Assembly: GCA_963540965.1 (NCBI GenBank)
Contig: CAUTSA010000005.1
Coordinates: 1-56,957, forward strand
Direction of reading: 5' to 3'
From: Nanosyncoccus sp963540965
GTDB taxonomy: Bacteria; Patescibacteriota; Saccharimonadia; Saccharimonadales; Saccharimonadaceae
DNA length: 56,957 nt
This document shows positions 7,864 to 16,676 of this stretch, piece after piece (the stretch's first letter is position 1; the number at the start of each line of letters is the position of its first letter). The notes below the pieces were generated by a model. It made no database searches, was not told the origin of the DNA, and worked only from the letters and a program-made list of their open reading frames with translations. The translations under genes were made by a program, and so were the position numbers.

Positions 7864-9525
7864 ATGACTGTAGTGAGGAGGAAGGAGTCTTTTGAGACTA
7901 CCACCGTCGACCTTACAGAAAATGAAGAGTCGTTCCGTAAATATTTCAAAGACATAACAAAAGATTTTAGGAAGCTAAATATTAAAATACTAAATTATGA
8001 TAGTGTATATCTGATTCACGCGTATATGTATATTGAGGATTTTGATACTAGACTTACTAAGATCAAGTTTACAAATTTCAATGAACAATACTTGGTAGAC
8101 GATGAGGTAATAGAACATGGCGTTCATGATTTTAGTATGCTCATGGCTTATCTGAGAGAAGAAGATGAAAATGCTAATATGCTAAAGTTCTACAGGACAA
8201 TCGGTGACTTTAGATATGTAAATGATCGTTTTTACATTTCGGCAGATACTATGCAGGATCACTTTGACGATATTCTTCATGAGTCCGAAGATATTAGTGA
8301 GATTCTGTGTGATCAAAAAATGCGTAAATCAGTTATCAGCTATTTAAAGTCTAGGGTATCAGAATATGACAAGAGCGGTGAATTTTATCGAAATTCAAAA
8401 TTTAATTATATTAATATTGATAAAATTCAGGATTTTATCCTTACCTTGCCAGATGGATTAATTAAGCAAGTGTTGCGCATCACAGAGCAAACCTCTCAAA
8501 ATCTACATCTTCGTCGCAGAGTAGCAGAAGATACTATAGATTGGAAGCAGATTAAAGAATATCAACTTCGCACATCGGATATCGATCTATTTCTCAAGTA
8601 TCGCGACCTTGTCGAGATCGACAATGATTCTCTCGAGAAGTTGATTGTTAAATTCATGAATGATCCAGAACGTGAAGTAAAGGTAGTTCAACATGCATGG
8701 AGCCTATGTGGTTGTTATCAATGGTATATCTCGGAGAGACTGAAGACCTGTACTCGTGAAGACCATCTCAGATCAGTTCTAGATGAAGTAAAGCAGTCTG
8801 GGGAAATCGTCAAGGCTGATGCTATTCGTAGCCTTTTTAATTATAGATATATGAATCTTACAAAAGAAGATTATGATATCTTTCATCAATTCTTTGAAGT
8901 TAGGGATGCATCTGCCGCTCGTTTTTTAATTAAAATAGCCTTAATTTCTGGACAAGAACCAGATGAGATTAGGGGACTTATTTATAAATTAGAGACCGAT
9001 GATTTGATTTCAAGGTATAATCCAGGGCTTTTCGATTACTATCAAAATTATGGTTTTAAGGAAGGGCTAAAATGGATTGATCAATTTCAGGCGATGGAAA
9101 AGGCAAGAAAATTCGAACAGGAAAAAGAACGTACTAGAAAAGCGGCCAAGTTAGCTAAGTTTATTAAAGATACAAAAGACTTAGTCGTAGTAGTTAAATC
9201 GGCTTATGATTCCCGCAATAAGGACTATGTAGCAATCAATTCTCGTCATGGAGAAGATTTGGGTATTCTTCTAAGTGATGAAAAAAACTTGTTTCTGATT
9301 GAAGGTAGGAAATATGACTACATAATAAATGTTGAACGTGTTCGTAAATTACGCAATGGAATATTGCATCTAGATGTTTTCGAAGGTGATGCTGGTACAC
9401 TTGTTGGGCGTGATGGCTCAAAAATTAGGTATATATTAGAGTGTCTAAATCAGCTTGGTTGTAATTTATCTAATATTAAAATCTACAGCCACAACGAAGC
9501 TGATCTATTTTACTCCGTATCATAG
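7864..9525 (+). CDS. Large hypothetical protein with C-terminal KH-like domain
   Basis: 553 residues from the ATG at 7864, chosen over an in-frame upstream codon at 7837 because it follows the small ORF's stop directly. The N-terminal 400 residues are charged, mostly helical in appearance and unrecognised. A basic coiled-coil-like stretch follows (around EKARKFEQEKERTRKAAKLA). The C-terminus has a segment resembling a KH RNA-binding fold: hydrophobic strand, GTLV, then GRDG (515-518, a GxxG loop), KIRYI helix and a final NIKIYS strand. RNA binding is therefore inferred, not proven. A strong terminator follows. Confidence 0.65.
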   Translation: MTVVRRKESFETTTVDLTENEESFRKYFKDITKDFRKLNIKILNYDSVYLIHAYMYIEDFDTRLTKIKFTNFNEQYLVDDEVIEHGVHDFSMLMAYLREEDENANMLKFYRTIGDFRYVNDRFYISADTMQDHFDDILHESEDISEILCDQKMRKSVISYLKSRVSEYDKSGEFYRNSKFNYINIDKIQDFILTLPDGLIKQVLRITEQTSQNLHLRRRVAEDTIDWKQIKEYQLRTSDIDLFLKYRDLVEIDNDSLEKLIVKFMNDPEREVKVVQHAWSLCGCYQWYISERLKTCTREDHLRSVLDEVKQSGEIVKADAIRSLFNYRYMNLTKEDYDIFHQFFEVRDASAARFLIKIALISGQEPDEIRGLIYKLETDDLISRYNPGLFDYYQNYGFKEGLKWIDQFQAMEKARKFEQEKERTRKAAKLAKFIKDTKDLVVVVKSAYDSRNKDYVAINSRHGEDLGILLSDEKNLFLIEGRKYDYIINVERVRKLRNGILHLDVFEGDAGTLVGRDGSKIRYILECLNQLGCNLSNIKIYSHNEADLFYSVS

Positions 9526-9545
9526 AGCTAATCAGCCACGTCCTC

Positions 9546-9572
9546 CCCCAGACTTTGTCTGGGGATTTTTGT
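9546..9572 (+). terminator. Rho-independent terminator
   Basis: CCCCAGAC, TTT loop, GTCTGGGG, then ATTTTTG. Confidence 0.88.
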
Positions 9573-9595
9573 TTACCAATTTATTGCTAGCCTTC

Positions 9596-9624
9596 TTGAC
9601 TTAAGCCAGATAATATATTATTAT
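9596..9624 (+). promoter_or_regulatory. rpsJ promoter
   Basis: TTGACT, 17-nt spacer, TATTAT; a leader of roughly 80 nt follows. Confidence 0.7.
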
Positions 9625-9709
9625 GCAACTATAAAATTTAATTGAGCCCTAAAAACTCATCGACATACTGTCTAGGTATATCTGAAGTTATAGAGCTAGA
9701 AGGAATAAT

Positions 9710-10033
9710 ATGGTTGAAACCAAGAGTGAAGGACTTAAGATCCGTATTCGTCTTAAGGCCTACGATCATCGCGTGATTGATCAAAGCGCAAAACAAATCG
9801 TTGATACCGCCATCCGTACCGGTGCTAACGTCTCTGGTCCAGTACCTCTGCCAACTAAGCGTAGTACTTTTACTGTCGTCAAGTCTCCACACGTTTATAA
9901 AACTGGTGGTGAGGCCTTTGAGATGAAAGTTCACAAACGCTTAATCGATATTACAAGCGCAACCCCAAAGACTATTGATGCTTTACAGAATCTATCTCTA
10001 CCTGCTGGTGTAGATGCAGAAATTAAGATGTAG
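9710..10033 (+). CDS. rpsJ: 30S ribosomal protein S10
   Basis: 107 residues. The family signature is clear: IRIRLKAYDHRVID, GPVPLPTKRSTFTVVKSPH, and KVHKRLIDI. In most bacteria rpsJ opens the S10 operon followed by rplC; here it is monocistronic with its own promoter and terminator, and rplC starts 47 kb away at 56922. It has a ribosome-binding site AGAAGGAA before the ATG. Confidence 0.96.
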   Translation: MVETKSEGLKIRIRLKAYDHRVIDQSAKQIVDTAIRTGANVSGPVPLPTKRSTFTVVKSPHVYKTGGEAFEMKVHKRLIDITSATPKTIDALQNLSLPAGVDAEIKM

Positions 10034-10040
10034 TATCTAA

Positions 10041-10068
10041 AAAATGGCACCCTAGGTGCTATTTTTTA
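10041..10068 (+). terminator. Rho-independent terminator after rpsJ
   Basis: AATGGCACC pairs with GGTGCTATT around a CTA loop, followed by a T-run. Confidence 0.85.
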
Positions 10069-10089
10069 TGAAAATAAGTTAAAATCTAG

Positions 10090-10095
10090 TATACT
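10090..10095 (+). promoter_or_regulatory. Promoter for a predicted leaderless mRNA (ABC importer)
   Basis: TATACT ends exactly 6 nt before the ATG at 10102 and there is no Shine-Dalgarno, so transcription should start at or next to the start codon. Confidence 0.6.
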
Positions 10096-10101
10096 AGTGA
10101 T

Positions 10102-10893
10102 ATGAAGAATGGTGGTAAAAAACAAAAAATATTGGGAATTAGTCTAGCTGTTATTTACTTAATTCTTAACTTCTTCATGTTTCAAGACATCATGCGGCGT
10201 GAAACTGTAATCTCCAAGGATTCCAATGTTCTCGTTATGGGTACGAATGCTACCTTTAAGCCCTTCGAATATAAAGATGGCGATACGGTTGTGGGGTTTG
10301 ATGTTGACCTCGCTGAAGAAATTGCTAAAAGTTTAGGTGCGGAACTTAAAATCGAAGATATGTCCTTTGATGGATTATTACCAGCGCTTGAGAGTGGGCA
10401 GATCGACCTAGCAGTTGCTGGAATGTCCGTCACTGAGGAGCGAGCAAAGAATGTATTCTTTTCTGATCCATACTATGTTGCTTCCCAACAGATTATCGTG
10501 CGCTCTGAAAGTAGTATTAAGAACAGATATGAGTTGGTTAATAAAACAATAGGCGTTCAATTGGGAACGACCGGTGATCAAATGGCGAGGCAAATTAAGG
10601 GTGCAAAAGTTGTTCAATTTCCGGCTGCTCCAAATGTTTTGCAAGAGTTAACCACAGGTCGCATTGACGCTGCTATTTTAGATAATGCTCCGGCTGCTCA
10701 GTATGTTGCTGGTTTTTCTAATCTCAAAATTCTTAGCCTCCCCCTTAGTCGCGAACCCTATGCTGTTGCAATAAAGAAGGGAAATCAAAAATTATTAGAT
10801 CAGGTTAACCGCGTAATCACGGAAATGCGAGAAGATGGTCGCATGCAAAAGATATTGATGAAACATTTTGGCACTGCGGAGGGGCAATTATAA
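10102..10893 (+). CDS. Polar amino acid ABC transporter, substrate-binding protein
   Basis: 263 residues, SBP_bac_3 family. A hydrophobic N-terminal segment (about 9-30, LGISLAVIYLILNFFMF) lacks a lipobox cysteine, so it probably acts as a membrane anchor. The binding fold is clear: GTNATFKPFEY, GFDVDLAEEIAKSLG, FDGLLPALESGQIDLAVAG, and VQLGTTGDQ. It captures an amino acid for the permease and ATPase encoded immediately downstream (start/stop overlap with the next gene). The precise substrate cannot be read from sequence; a glutamine-, arginine- or histidine-type ligand is plausible. Confidence 0.9.
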   Translation: MKNGGKKQKILGISLAVIYLILNFFMFQDIMRRETVISKDSNVLVMGTNATFKPFEYKDGDTVVGFDVDLAEEIAKSLGAELKIEDMSFDGLLPALESGQIDLAVAGMSVTEERAKNVFFSDPYYVASQQIIVRSESSIKNRYELVNKTIGVQLGTTGDQMARQIKGAKVVQFPAAPNVLQELTTGRIDAAILDNAPAAQYVAGFSNLKILSLPLSREPYAVAIKKGNQKLLDQVNRVITEMREDGRMQKILMKHFGTAEGQL

Positions 10894-11630
10894 TGAATTT
10901 TTTTGAAGTAATTTTTGGTAATGGTCGATGGATTTACCTCTGGCATGGTCTTGAAGTAACCATTGTTCTCACTACTATTTCAGTTATAGTAGGCCTATTT
11001 CTTGGTTTAATTCTTGCGCTTCTCCGCACCTCAAAGACCACTCCTTTTATCTTTCTTTCTCGCTTGCAGAAAAAGAACCCTTCAAAACTATTAGGCCGGA
11101 TTGCAGTCTTTAACCCATTTCAGTTTTTCGCTCAAATCTACATCGGACTAATGAGGGGAACCCCAGTGCTTGTACAGTTGCTTATTATGTACTACGTAGT
11201 GTTTGGCTCAATGCGAACTATGCCAAAATTAATCATTGCTGCTATCGCTTTTGCCATGAATAGTGCTGCCTATATTGCTGAGATTATTCGTGGCGGCATC
11301 GAAAGTGTTGATAAGGGGCAGCTTGAAGCGGCTCGCTCTCTAGGCTTTTCTCATATCAAGGCTATGTATTATATAGTCTTACCCCAGGCCCTAAAAAATT
11401 CTATGCCAGGACTCATTGGCGAAGGGGTTACTATGTTTAAAGAGACTTCGATTGTTGGCTGGATCGGTCTAAGTGATCTTATGCGAGGAGCAGATGATAT
11501 ACGCTCACTTACAGCTACTGCCTTTCAGTCGCTAGTCGCCGCTGCCATCCTCTATCTTGCACTTACCCTCATTTTCTCAAAGGTCATGTTTAGATTAGAA
11601 AAGAAATTAAATAATGACGAGGAAAAGTAA
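10893..11630 (+). CDS. Amino acid ABC transporter, permease
   Basis: 245 residues, HisMQ/GlnP family. Begins at the last base of the binding-protein stop codon. Several hydrophobic helices are visible, with the EAA coupling motif around EAARSLGFSHIKAMYYIVLPQA. RGTPVLVQLLIMYYV and AYIAEIIRGGI are typical of the family. It forms the membrane channel, probably as a homodimer since only one permease gene is present. A basic insertion near residues 52-63 (LQKKNPSKLLG) lengthens a cytoplasmic loop. Confidence 0.92.
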   Translation: MNFFEVIFGNGRWIYLWHGLEVTIVLTTISVIVGLFLGLILALLRTSKTTPFIFLSRLQKKNPSKLLGRIAVFNPFQFFAQIYIGLMRGTPVLVQLLIMYYVVFGSMRTMPKLIIAAIAFAMNSAAYIAEIIRGGIESVDKGQLEAARSLGFSHIKAMYYIVLPQALKNSMPGLIGEGVTMFKETSIVGWIGLSDLMRGADDIRSLTATAFQSLVAAAILYLALTLIFSKVMFRLEKKLNNDEEK

Positions 11631-12358
11631 TGCCAATTATTGCAAAAAATATTCATAAAAACTTTGAGGACACTAAGGTACTTCGTGGTATTAATCTTAC
11701 AATTCACGATGGCGAGGTAGTGGTTCTTGTGGGTGCTAGCGGTTCTGGTAAATCTACTTTTTTGAGATGTCTCAATCTATTAGCTACACCCACTTCTGGT
11801 CAGGTTCTTATTGATGGTGTAGATATTACAGAACCGTGCGTGGACTTAAATCAAATTCGGCGTAAGGTTGGAATGGTCTTTCAGAATTTTAATCTCTTCG
11901 ATAATTTATCTGTACTTGAAAATATTAAGCTAGGTCCTAAAAAATTACTTCATCAAAAAGATCAGGATGCTGATAGAGAGGCCAGAAAACTACTTAAAAT
12001 GGTTGGTTTATCTAGTAAAGCGGATGCTTATCCACGTAACTTATCCGGAGGCCAAAAACAACGTATCGCCATCGCACGTGCACTAGCCATGCATCCGGAA
12101 GCTATTCTTTTTGATGAACCGACTTCGGCGCTTGATCCCGAAATGATTGGTGAGGTTCTTGATGTAATTCGTGATCTCGCTAAACAAGGATTAACAATGG
12201 TAATTGTAACTCACGAAATGAGTTTTGCTCGCGAGGTTGGTAACCGTATGATCTTTCTTGACCATGGTAAAATCATCGAGGATGGCACTCCAAAACAGGT
12301 TATGGACCATCCAAAAACCGAACGCGCCGCTCGCTTCTTCTCTTCAATCCGAAAATAA
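11630..12358 (+). CDS. Amino acid ABC transporter, ATP-binding protein
   Basis: 242 residues, GlnQ/HisP-like. Walker A GASGSGKST, Q-loop VFQNFNLF, signature LSGGQKQR, Walker B AILFDEPTSALDPE, and H-loop VTHE are all present, so it should be an active ATPase powering the importer. It overlaps the permease stop codon by one base, completing a three-gene operon. No clear terminator follows; the next gene has its own promoter. Confidence 0.95.
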   Translation: MPIIAKNIHKNFEDTKVLRGINLTIHDGEVVVLVGASGSGKSTFLRCLNLLATPTSGQVLIDGVDITEPCVDLNQIRRKVGMVFQNFNLFDNLSVLENIKLGPKKLLHQKDQDADREARKLLKMVGLSSKADAYPRNLSGGQKQRIAIARALAMHPEAILFDEPTSALDPEMIGEVLDVIRDLAKQGLTMVIVTHEMSFAREVGNRMIFLDHGKIIEDGTPKQVMDHPKTERAARFFSSIRK

Positions 12359-12369
12359 TCATCTGTTCT

Positions 12370-12399
12370 TTGCCAAGTTTATCCTCTTTATGTTAAAAT
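12370..12399 (+). promoter_or_regulatory. Promoter for a predicted leaderless mRNA (cell-wall operon)
   Basis: TTGCCA, 18-nt spacer, TGT-TAAAAT (extended -10) ending exactly 6 nt before the ATG at 12406, with no Shine-Dalgarno. Confidence 0.62.
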
Positions 12400-12405
12400 T
12401 ACGGT

Positions 12406-13713
12406 ATGACTCCAGTGATGAAATTTAAGAAAAAATTTTACTTTCTCGTAGCTTCCTATTTCAGATTTTTTGCTAACATCTCATTTCGTCGCTGGCGACC
12501 TCGTGTAATCGCTATCACTGGCTCTGTTGGTAAAACTACCATGTTGAACTTAGTGGAGTGTATCCTGAAGGATCGCGCTCATTATTCTCATGATGCCAAC
12601 TCTGCCTATGGCATTGCCTTCGATATCTTAAAATTAACTGGTGTAACTGGCTCAAAATTAAAGTGGTTTTATCTTTTTATTGCTGCACCAATCAAGTCAT
12701 TATTTTATACACATAAAGAGGAATTTTATGTTGTTGAAATTGATGGGGAAAGGCCGCACGAGGCTGAATTTCTTGCCTCCTGGCTTAAGCCTGAGGTCAC
12801 ATTATGGATCTCTCTTGGCTTATCGCACGCAGTCCAATTCGAGCAGCAAGTAAAAGATGGGCTGTTCGAAAATCTTGATAAAGCTATTACTCACGAATTC
12901 GCTATGCTGCCAGAACATACACAGAAGCTTGTGATCATCGATAACGACGTCGAACTGATGGTTCGTGCTCTTGACAGCATTAAACAAAAAGGACTTACAA
13001 AAGCTAGAGTAATTAAATGCTCCAAAAAAGATCTCGTAAAATATCAGGTAATGCCAAATCAGACTAAGTTTGAGATTCAGTCTGCAGAAAGTGGTCAAAC
13101 AAGGCGGTATCAGTTTAACCGACCTCTTTCAAAAGACCTCACTATTCAGCTAGTTATGCTTGAAAAGTTAGCTGAATACTTAAAAATCAAAATAGATTCA
13201 GATCTCTCAGATTTTCGTCTAGCACCAGGTCGTAATTCATATTTTGAAGGCAAAAATGGTGTTCAGATTATCGATAGTAGTTATAATGCTCATCTAATTT
13301 CGGTAAAATCAATTTTAGAGATGTTTAAAGCTATGAAAGTGGAGCATAAGTGGCTGGTGATTGGTGATATTGTGGACCAAGGTAGTATTGAGGGACAAGA
13401 ACACGCAAAACTTGCCACTGAAATTATCAAGGTAAAACCAGAAAAAGTTATTCTAATTGGTCGTCGCACTAAGAAATATACGGCGCCACTTCTGAAAGAG
13501 GCTGGCATTGCCCCCTATGTGACTAATGACCCTAAAGAAGCCTTAGCCTATCTCGAGAAGCATTTGAGCGGCTCAGAAACGATTCTCTTTAAGGGCTCTC
13601 AGTATCTCGAATGGATCATTGAGAAGATCTTAAAAAATCCAGACGATGCCAAAAAGCTACCTAGACGCGAAAAAGCTGCGATCAAAAGACGACAAAAACG
13701 AGGATTAAATTAA
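12406..13713 (+). CDS. Mur ligase family protein (MurF-like)
   Basis: 435 residues. N-terminal membrane-proximal basic/hydrophobic segment, then the ATP-binding P-loop ITGSVGKTT (about 37-45), the central ligase domain, and the C-terminal substrate domain beginning IIDSSYNAHLISVKSIL with VIGDIVDQGS and ILFKGS. This layout matches MurF (D-Ala-D-Ala adding enzyme) more than MurC/D/E, but the central metal/substrate motifs diverge, so the added group is uncertain. It is the first gene of a cell-wall operon; the next gene overlaps its stop codon. The downstream FemAB genes support a role in the peptide part of peptidoglycan. The lysine/arginine-rich C-terminus is unusual. Confidence 0.8.
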   Translation: MTPVMKFKKKFYFLVASYFRFFANISFRRWRPRVIAITGSVGKTTMLNLVECILKDRAHYSHDANSAYGIAFDILKLTGVTGSKLKWFYLFIAAPIKSLFYTHKEEFYVVEIDGERPHEAEFLASWLKPEVTLWISLGLSHAVQFEQQVKDGLFENLDKAITHEFAMLPEHTQKLVIIDNDVELMVRALDSIKQKGLTKARVIKCSKKDLVKYQVMPNQTKFEIQSAESGQTRRYQFNRPLSKDLTIQLVMLEKLAEYLKIKIDSDLSDFRLAPGRNSYFEGKNGVQIIDSSYNAHLISVKSILEMFKAMKVEHKWLVIGDIVDQGSIEGQEHAKLATEIIKVKPEKVILIGRRTKKYTAPLLKEAGIAPYVTNDPKEALAYLEKHLSGSETILFKGSQYLEWIIEKILKNPDDAKKLPRREKAAIKRRQKRGLN

Positions 13714-14396
13714 TGACAAAAACACTTTACATCATTCATGGTTGGACCTATTCCGTGGAACCCTGGAATAAAACCATTAAACTCTTAAATGATAACTATA
13801 AGATTAAGGTAAAGATGTTACACGTCCCCGGACTTACTGATCCTAGTAAAAAAGTGTGGAACATCGATGAATATGTTAAATGGGCCGATTCACTACTACC
13901 AGAAGACGCAGTGGTTCTTGGTCATAGTAACGGAGGCCGAATTTTATTAAACCTCCTATCAAGGCAACCCGCGCGTGTCTCTCATCTAATTTTACTTGAC
14001 GCCGCCGGTGTCTATGAACCATCAAAGAAACGTGATATTTTAAGAGCAATCAGTCGGCTATTCGCCCCATTAAAACAGATTAAAGTTCTGCGCAAACTGC
14101 TTCATCGTATCATTGGTGCTGGTGATTATGAAAAGGCTCCTGAAAACATGAAAAAAACCTTAACTAATATGCTGGACTCGGACCGCCAATTAGACATTTC
14201 CAAGGTTAAAGTAAAAACCGATATTCTTTGGGGTGAATTAGATAAAATCACTCCTCCAAGGCATGCACAAAAAATGCATCAGCAAATCAAAAAGAGCCGA
14301 CTCAAGTTATTTCCAAATTGGACACACGCACCCTATATTTGTGATCCGGAAGGACTTGCTCTTGCTATTAGTGAAGTTATGGAGGAAAATAAGTGA
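13713..14396 (+). CDS. Alpha/beta hydrolase
   Basis: 227 residues. Oxyanion region IHGWTYS, nucleophile elbow GHSNGG (serine near residue 72), acid region WGELDKI and catalytic-histidine region WTHAPYI are all visible, so it should be an active hydrolase, ester or amide. Between a Mur-like ligase (1-base overlap) and an aminotransferase/FemAB fusion (4-base overlap GTGA). It may hydrolyse a cell-wall precursor or lipid; the substrate is unknown. Confidence 0.85.
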   Translation: MTKTLYIIHGWTYSVEPWNKTIKLLNDNYKIKVKMLHVPGLTDPSKKVWNIDEYVKWADSLLPEDAVVLGHSNGGRILLNLLSRQPARVSHLILLDAAGVYEPSKKRDILRAISRLFAPLKQIKVLRKLLHRIIGAGDYEKAPENMKKTLTNMLDSDRQLDISKVKVKTDILWGELDKITPPRHAQKMHQQIKKSRLKLFPNWTHAPYICDPEGLALAISEVMEENK

Positions 14397-16666
14397 AACA
14401 TTTTTTCCTAGGTCGTGCTAATAATTTTAACCTTAAAGAAACCCTGCGTTTTCTTGCAAGTTTTGGTACAAAAAAAGATTATATAAAATTAAAACAATTT
14501 TTTGCCAAGCATTATCAAGTTGACCAAAAAAATGTTTATCTCTTTCATTCTGGTCGTACTGCTCTTTCTTTGGCTCTAATCTCGCAAATCCCAACAGCAC
14601 CCAAGGATTCTTCAGTTGATAAAAAAGTGAAGACAGAGACACATTCAGGAGAAGCATCACTTCCGGCCGTTGCTATAACTTCACTAACTTGTTTTGCAGT
14701 CGTGCAGGCGATCAGGACTGCCGGATACCAACCAATTTACTTAGATATTGACCCTAAGACCCTACATTTTAACGCAAACACCCTAAAGAAATGCATTAAG
14801 AAGTACCCCGACCTTAAAGCTGTCATTGTTCAAAATAATCTTGGTATCCCTGCAGAAATAGTAGAAATTGAAAAGTTAGCAAAAGAGCATAATCTTTTTC
14901 TTATTGAAGACCTTGCTCACTCATATAACATTCATTATTCGGACGGACGTCTTGCCGGAAGTATCGGTGACGCCGTTGTGCTTTCTTTTGGTAAAGGAAA
15001 ATCACTGGATGCAACTTCGGGCGGAGCACTAATTATGCGAGTAGCTTCCAAAAATCGCCTCTTAGACTCTCAGGATATCACTAGCCGCGCACCAAAGATC
15101 TCAAGCTCCTTACGAGATAATTTTTATCCGTTGTTTGCTCTCATTTCCCGCGTACTTTCTTATCTCTCATTTGGTCGTTTTAATTTAGGTCAAATCTGGA
15201 TTCTAGCTCTGCTGAAGTTAAAACTAATTCAACGTTCTGCCGACGCTGAGCTCGATTTTGAACGCCGACTCAGTTATTGGCAGTCAAGATATTTACTAAA
15301 AAAGTTACAAAAGAGTCAAGAATATCATTCAATTTTACGCTATCCGCTTCTTGTTAAGGACCGAAACAGTGTTCTATCAAAACTAAAAAAGGCCGGCTTT
15401 TTCTTTGACGAAATTTGGTACGACTCGCCAGTGGCACCTAAGCGTTACTTTAAAGAGTCAGATTTCAATGAAAACGACTGTCCTGTTGCTACGTTGGTGG
15501 CCAAACATCTAATTAATTTTCCAACGAATTATTCATTTTTGCAGCTGAAAAGAGCCTGGCAGATCATTGCTCCACAGCTAGTTGAAGTAAAAGTCAATCA
15601 ACAAGGACAGTCAGAGCTTCATAAAAAAGATTATGTGGCTTTGCTAAAAGGTCAAAAAGCTACAAAGAACTTAGTCAAGCTATCGCAACAAGATTGGAAT
15701 AATCAGATTCGGGATTATGACCTTGCAAACTTCCTACAATCTCCTCGCTGGCAAAAGTATAACGAGTTCCTAGGCCGCCGAGTACTTCTCTGTGAATTTT
15801 ATGGTCATATTAAAGTACTTATGGTTATTAAGGACGCCAAGCGTGGTCGATTTTTAGAAATTCCTAATGGGCCCCTGCTTAATTGGCGAGACCCCGCCGT
15901 TGTCGCCCTTGTTTTTCAAGAATTTTTCCAAATCGCCAAGCAATATAAATGCGCTTTCATCCGTTTTCGTCCAGCCCTTGCCGATTCTGAAGAAAATCGT
16001 TTTATTCTAAAGCAACTAGGTTCAATTGAAGCTTCGTTCCATCTAGGCGCAGAACATACCGTCATGATCGATTTAACAAAAACCGAAGAAGATCTCCTAG
16101 CCACTTTCCGACGACAGACTCGCTACGAGGTGCGCCGTGCTGAAAAGCTAAAAATCACCGTAGAAGATCGCTCCGATGATGCAGGTATCCTGGAGGAATT
16201 TCATCAGGTTCAGCTAGACACCGCAAAACGCCAAAACTTTATTCCGCCCACCAAAAAAGAGCTGCAAGCACTAAAAGATAGTTTCGCGGAAGATCTCAGA
16301 TTATATGTTGCATATGACGAAAATCGCCAGCCAATTGCCTATGGTCTTATCCTGATTGACGGCATAGAGGCGGAATACTACGAGGCAGCCAGTACGCCAC
16401 TTAATCGCAAATTGCCAGGCGCTTATGCATTGCAGTGGCAAATTATGCGTGACCTTAAAAAACGAGGAATCAGACGTTATAACCTTTGGGGATTCGCCCC
16501 AGAAGCACAAACAAAGCACCGCTACGCTGGAGTTACTACCTTTAAGACTGGATTCTCCGAGCACCGCTTCACCTATGTTGCGGCTCAGGATATTTCAGTG
16601 AGTCCATTACGCTATCAATTTAATCGCCTAATTGAGACCATCCGTAAAAAACGACGTCATTTATAA
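14393..16666 (+). CDS. Fusion: DegT-type aminotransferase + FemAB peptidyltransferase
   Basis: 757 residues; GTG start after GGAGG. Residues 1 to about 390 resemble the PLP-dependent DegT/DnrJ/EryC1/StrS sugar aminotransferases: FHSGRTAL, DID at 118-120, IEDLAHS (171-177, pyridine-nitrogen aspartate) and SFGKGKSLDATSGGA with K203 as the likely Schiff-base lysine. Residues about 425-757 are a FemAB/GNAT-fold ligase: NFLQSPRWQKY, a TRYEVRRAEKL segment and RRYNLWGFAPE. FemAB enzymes add amino acids from tRNA to the peptidoglycan stem peptide. Residues 67-90 form a low-complexity insertion. The operon and the second FemAB downstream support a wall role; the aminotransferase substrate is unknown. 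Confidence 0.82.
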   Translation: MKHFFLGRANNFNLKETLRFLASFGTKKDYIKLKQFFAKHYQVDQKNVYLFHSGRTALSLALISQIPTAPKDSSVDKKVKTETHSGEASLPAVAITSLTCFAVVQAIRTAGYQPIYLDIDPKTLHFNANTLKKCIKKYPDLKAVIVQNNLGIPAEIVEIEKLAKEHNLFLIEDLAHSYNIHYSDGRLAGSIGDAVVLSFGKGKSLDATSGGALIMRVASKNRLLDSQDITSRAPKISSSLRDNFYPLFALISRVLSYLSFGRFNLGQIWILALLKLKLIQRSADAELDFERRLSYWQSRYLLKKLQKSQEYHSILRYPLLVKDRNSVLSKLKKAGFFFDEIWYDSPVAPKRYFKESDFNENDCPVATLVAKHLINFPTNYSFLQLKRAWQIIAPQLVEVKVNQQGQSELHKKDYVALLKGQKATKNLVKLSQQDWNNQIRDYDLANFLQSPRWQKYNEFLGRRVLLCEFYGHIKVLMVIKDAKRGRFLEIPNGPLLNWRDPAVVALVFQEFFQIAKQYKCAFIRFRPALADSEENRFILKQLGSIEASFHLGAEHTVMIDLTKTEEDLLATFRRQTRYEVRRAEKLKITVEDRSDDAGILEEFHQVQLDTAKRQNFIPPTKKELQALKDSFAEDLRLYVAYDENRQPIAYGLILIDGIEAEYYEAASTPLNRKLPGAYALQWQIMRDLKKRGIRRYNLWGFAPEAQTKHRYAGVTTFKTGFSEHRFTYVAAQDISVSPLRYQFNRLIETIRKKRRHL

Positions 16667-16676
16667 AAGGAAAAAC

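Noticed and set aside
7860..14396. UGA as glycine (SR1/Gracilibacteria code)
   Set aside because: The small ORF (7862) and the hydrolase gene (14396) stop at TGA exactly where the next gene starts, fitting UGA as stop.
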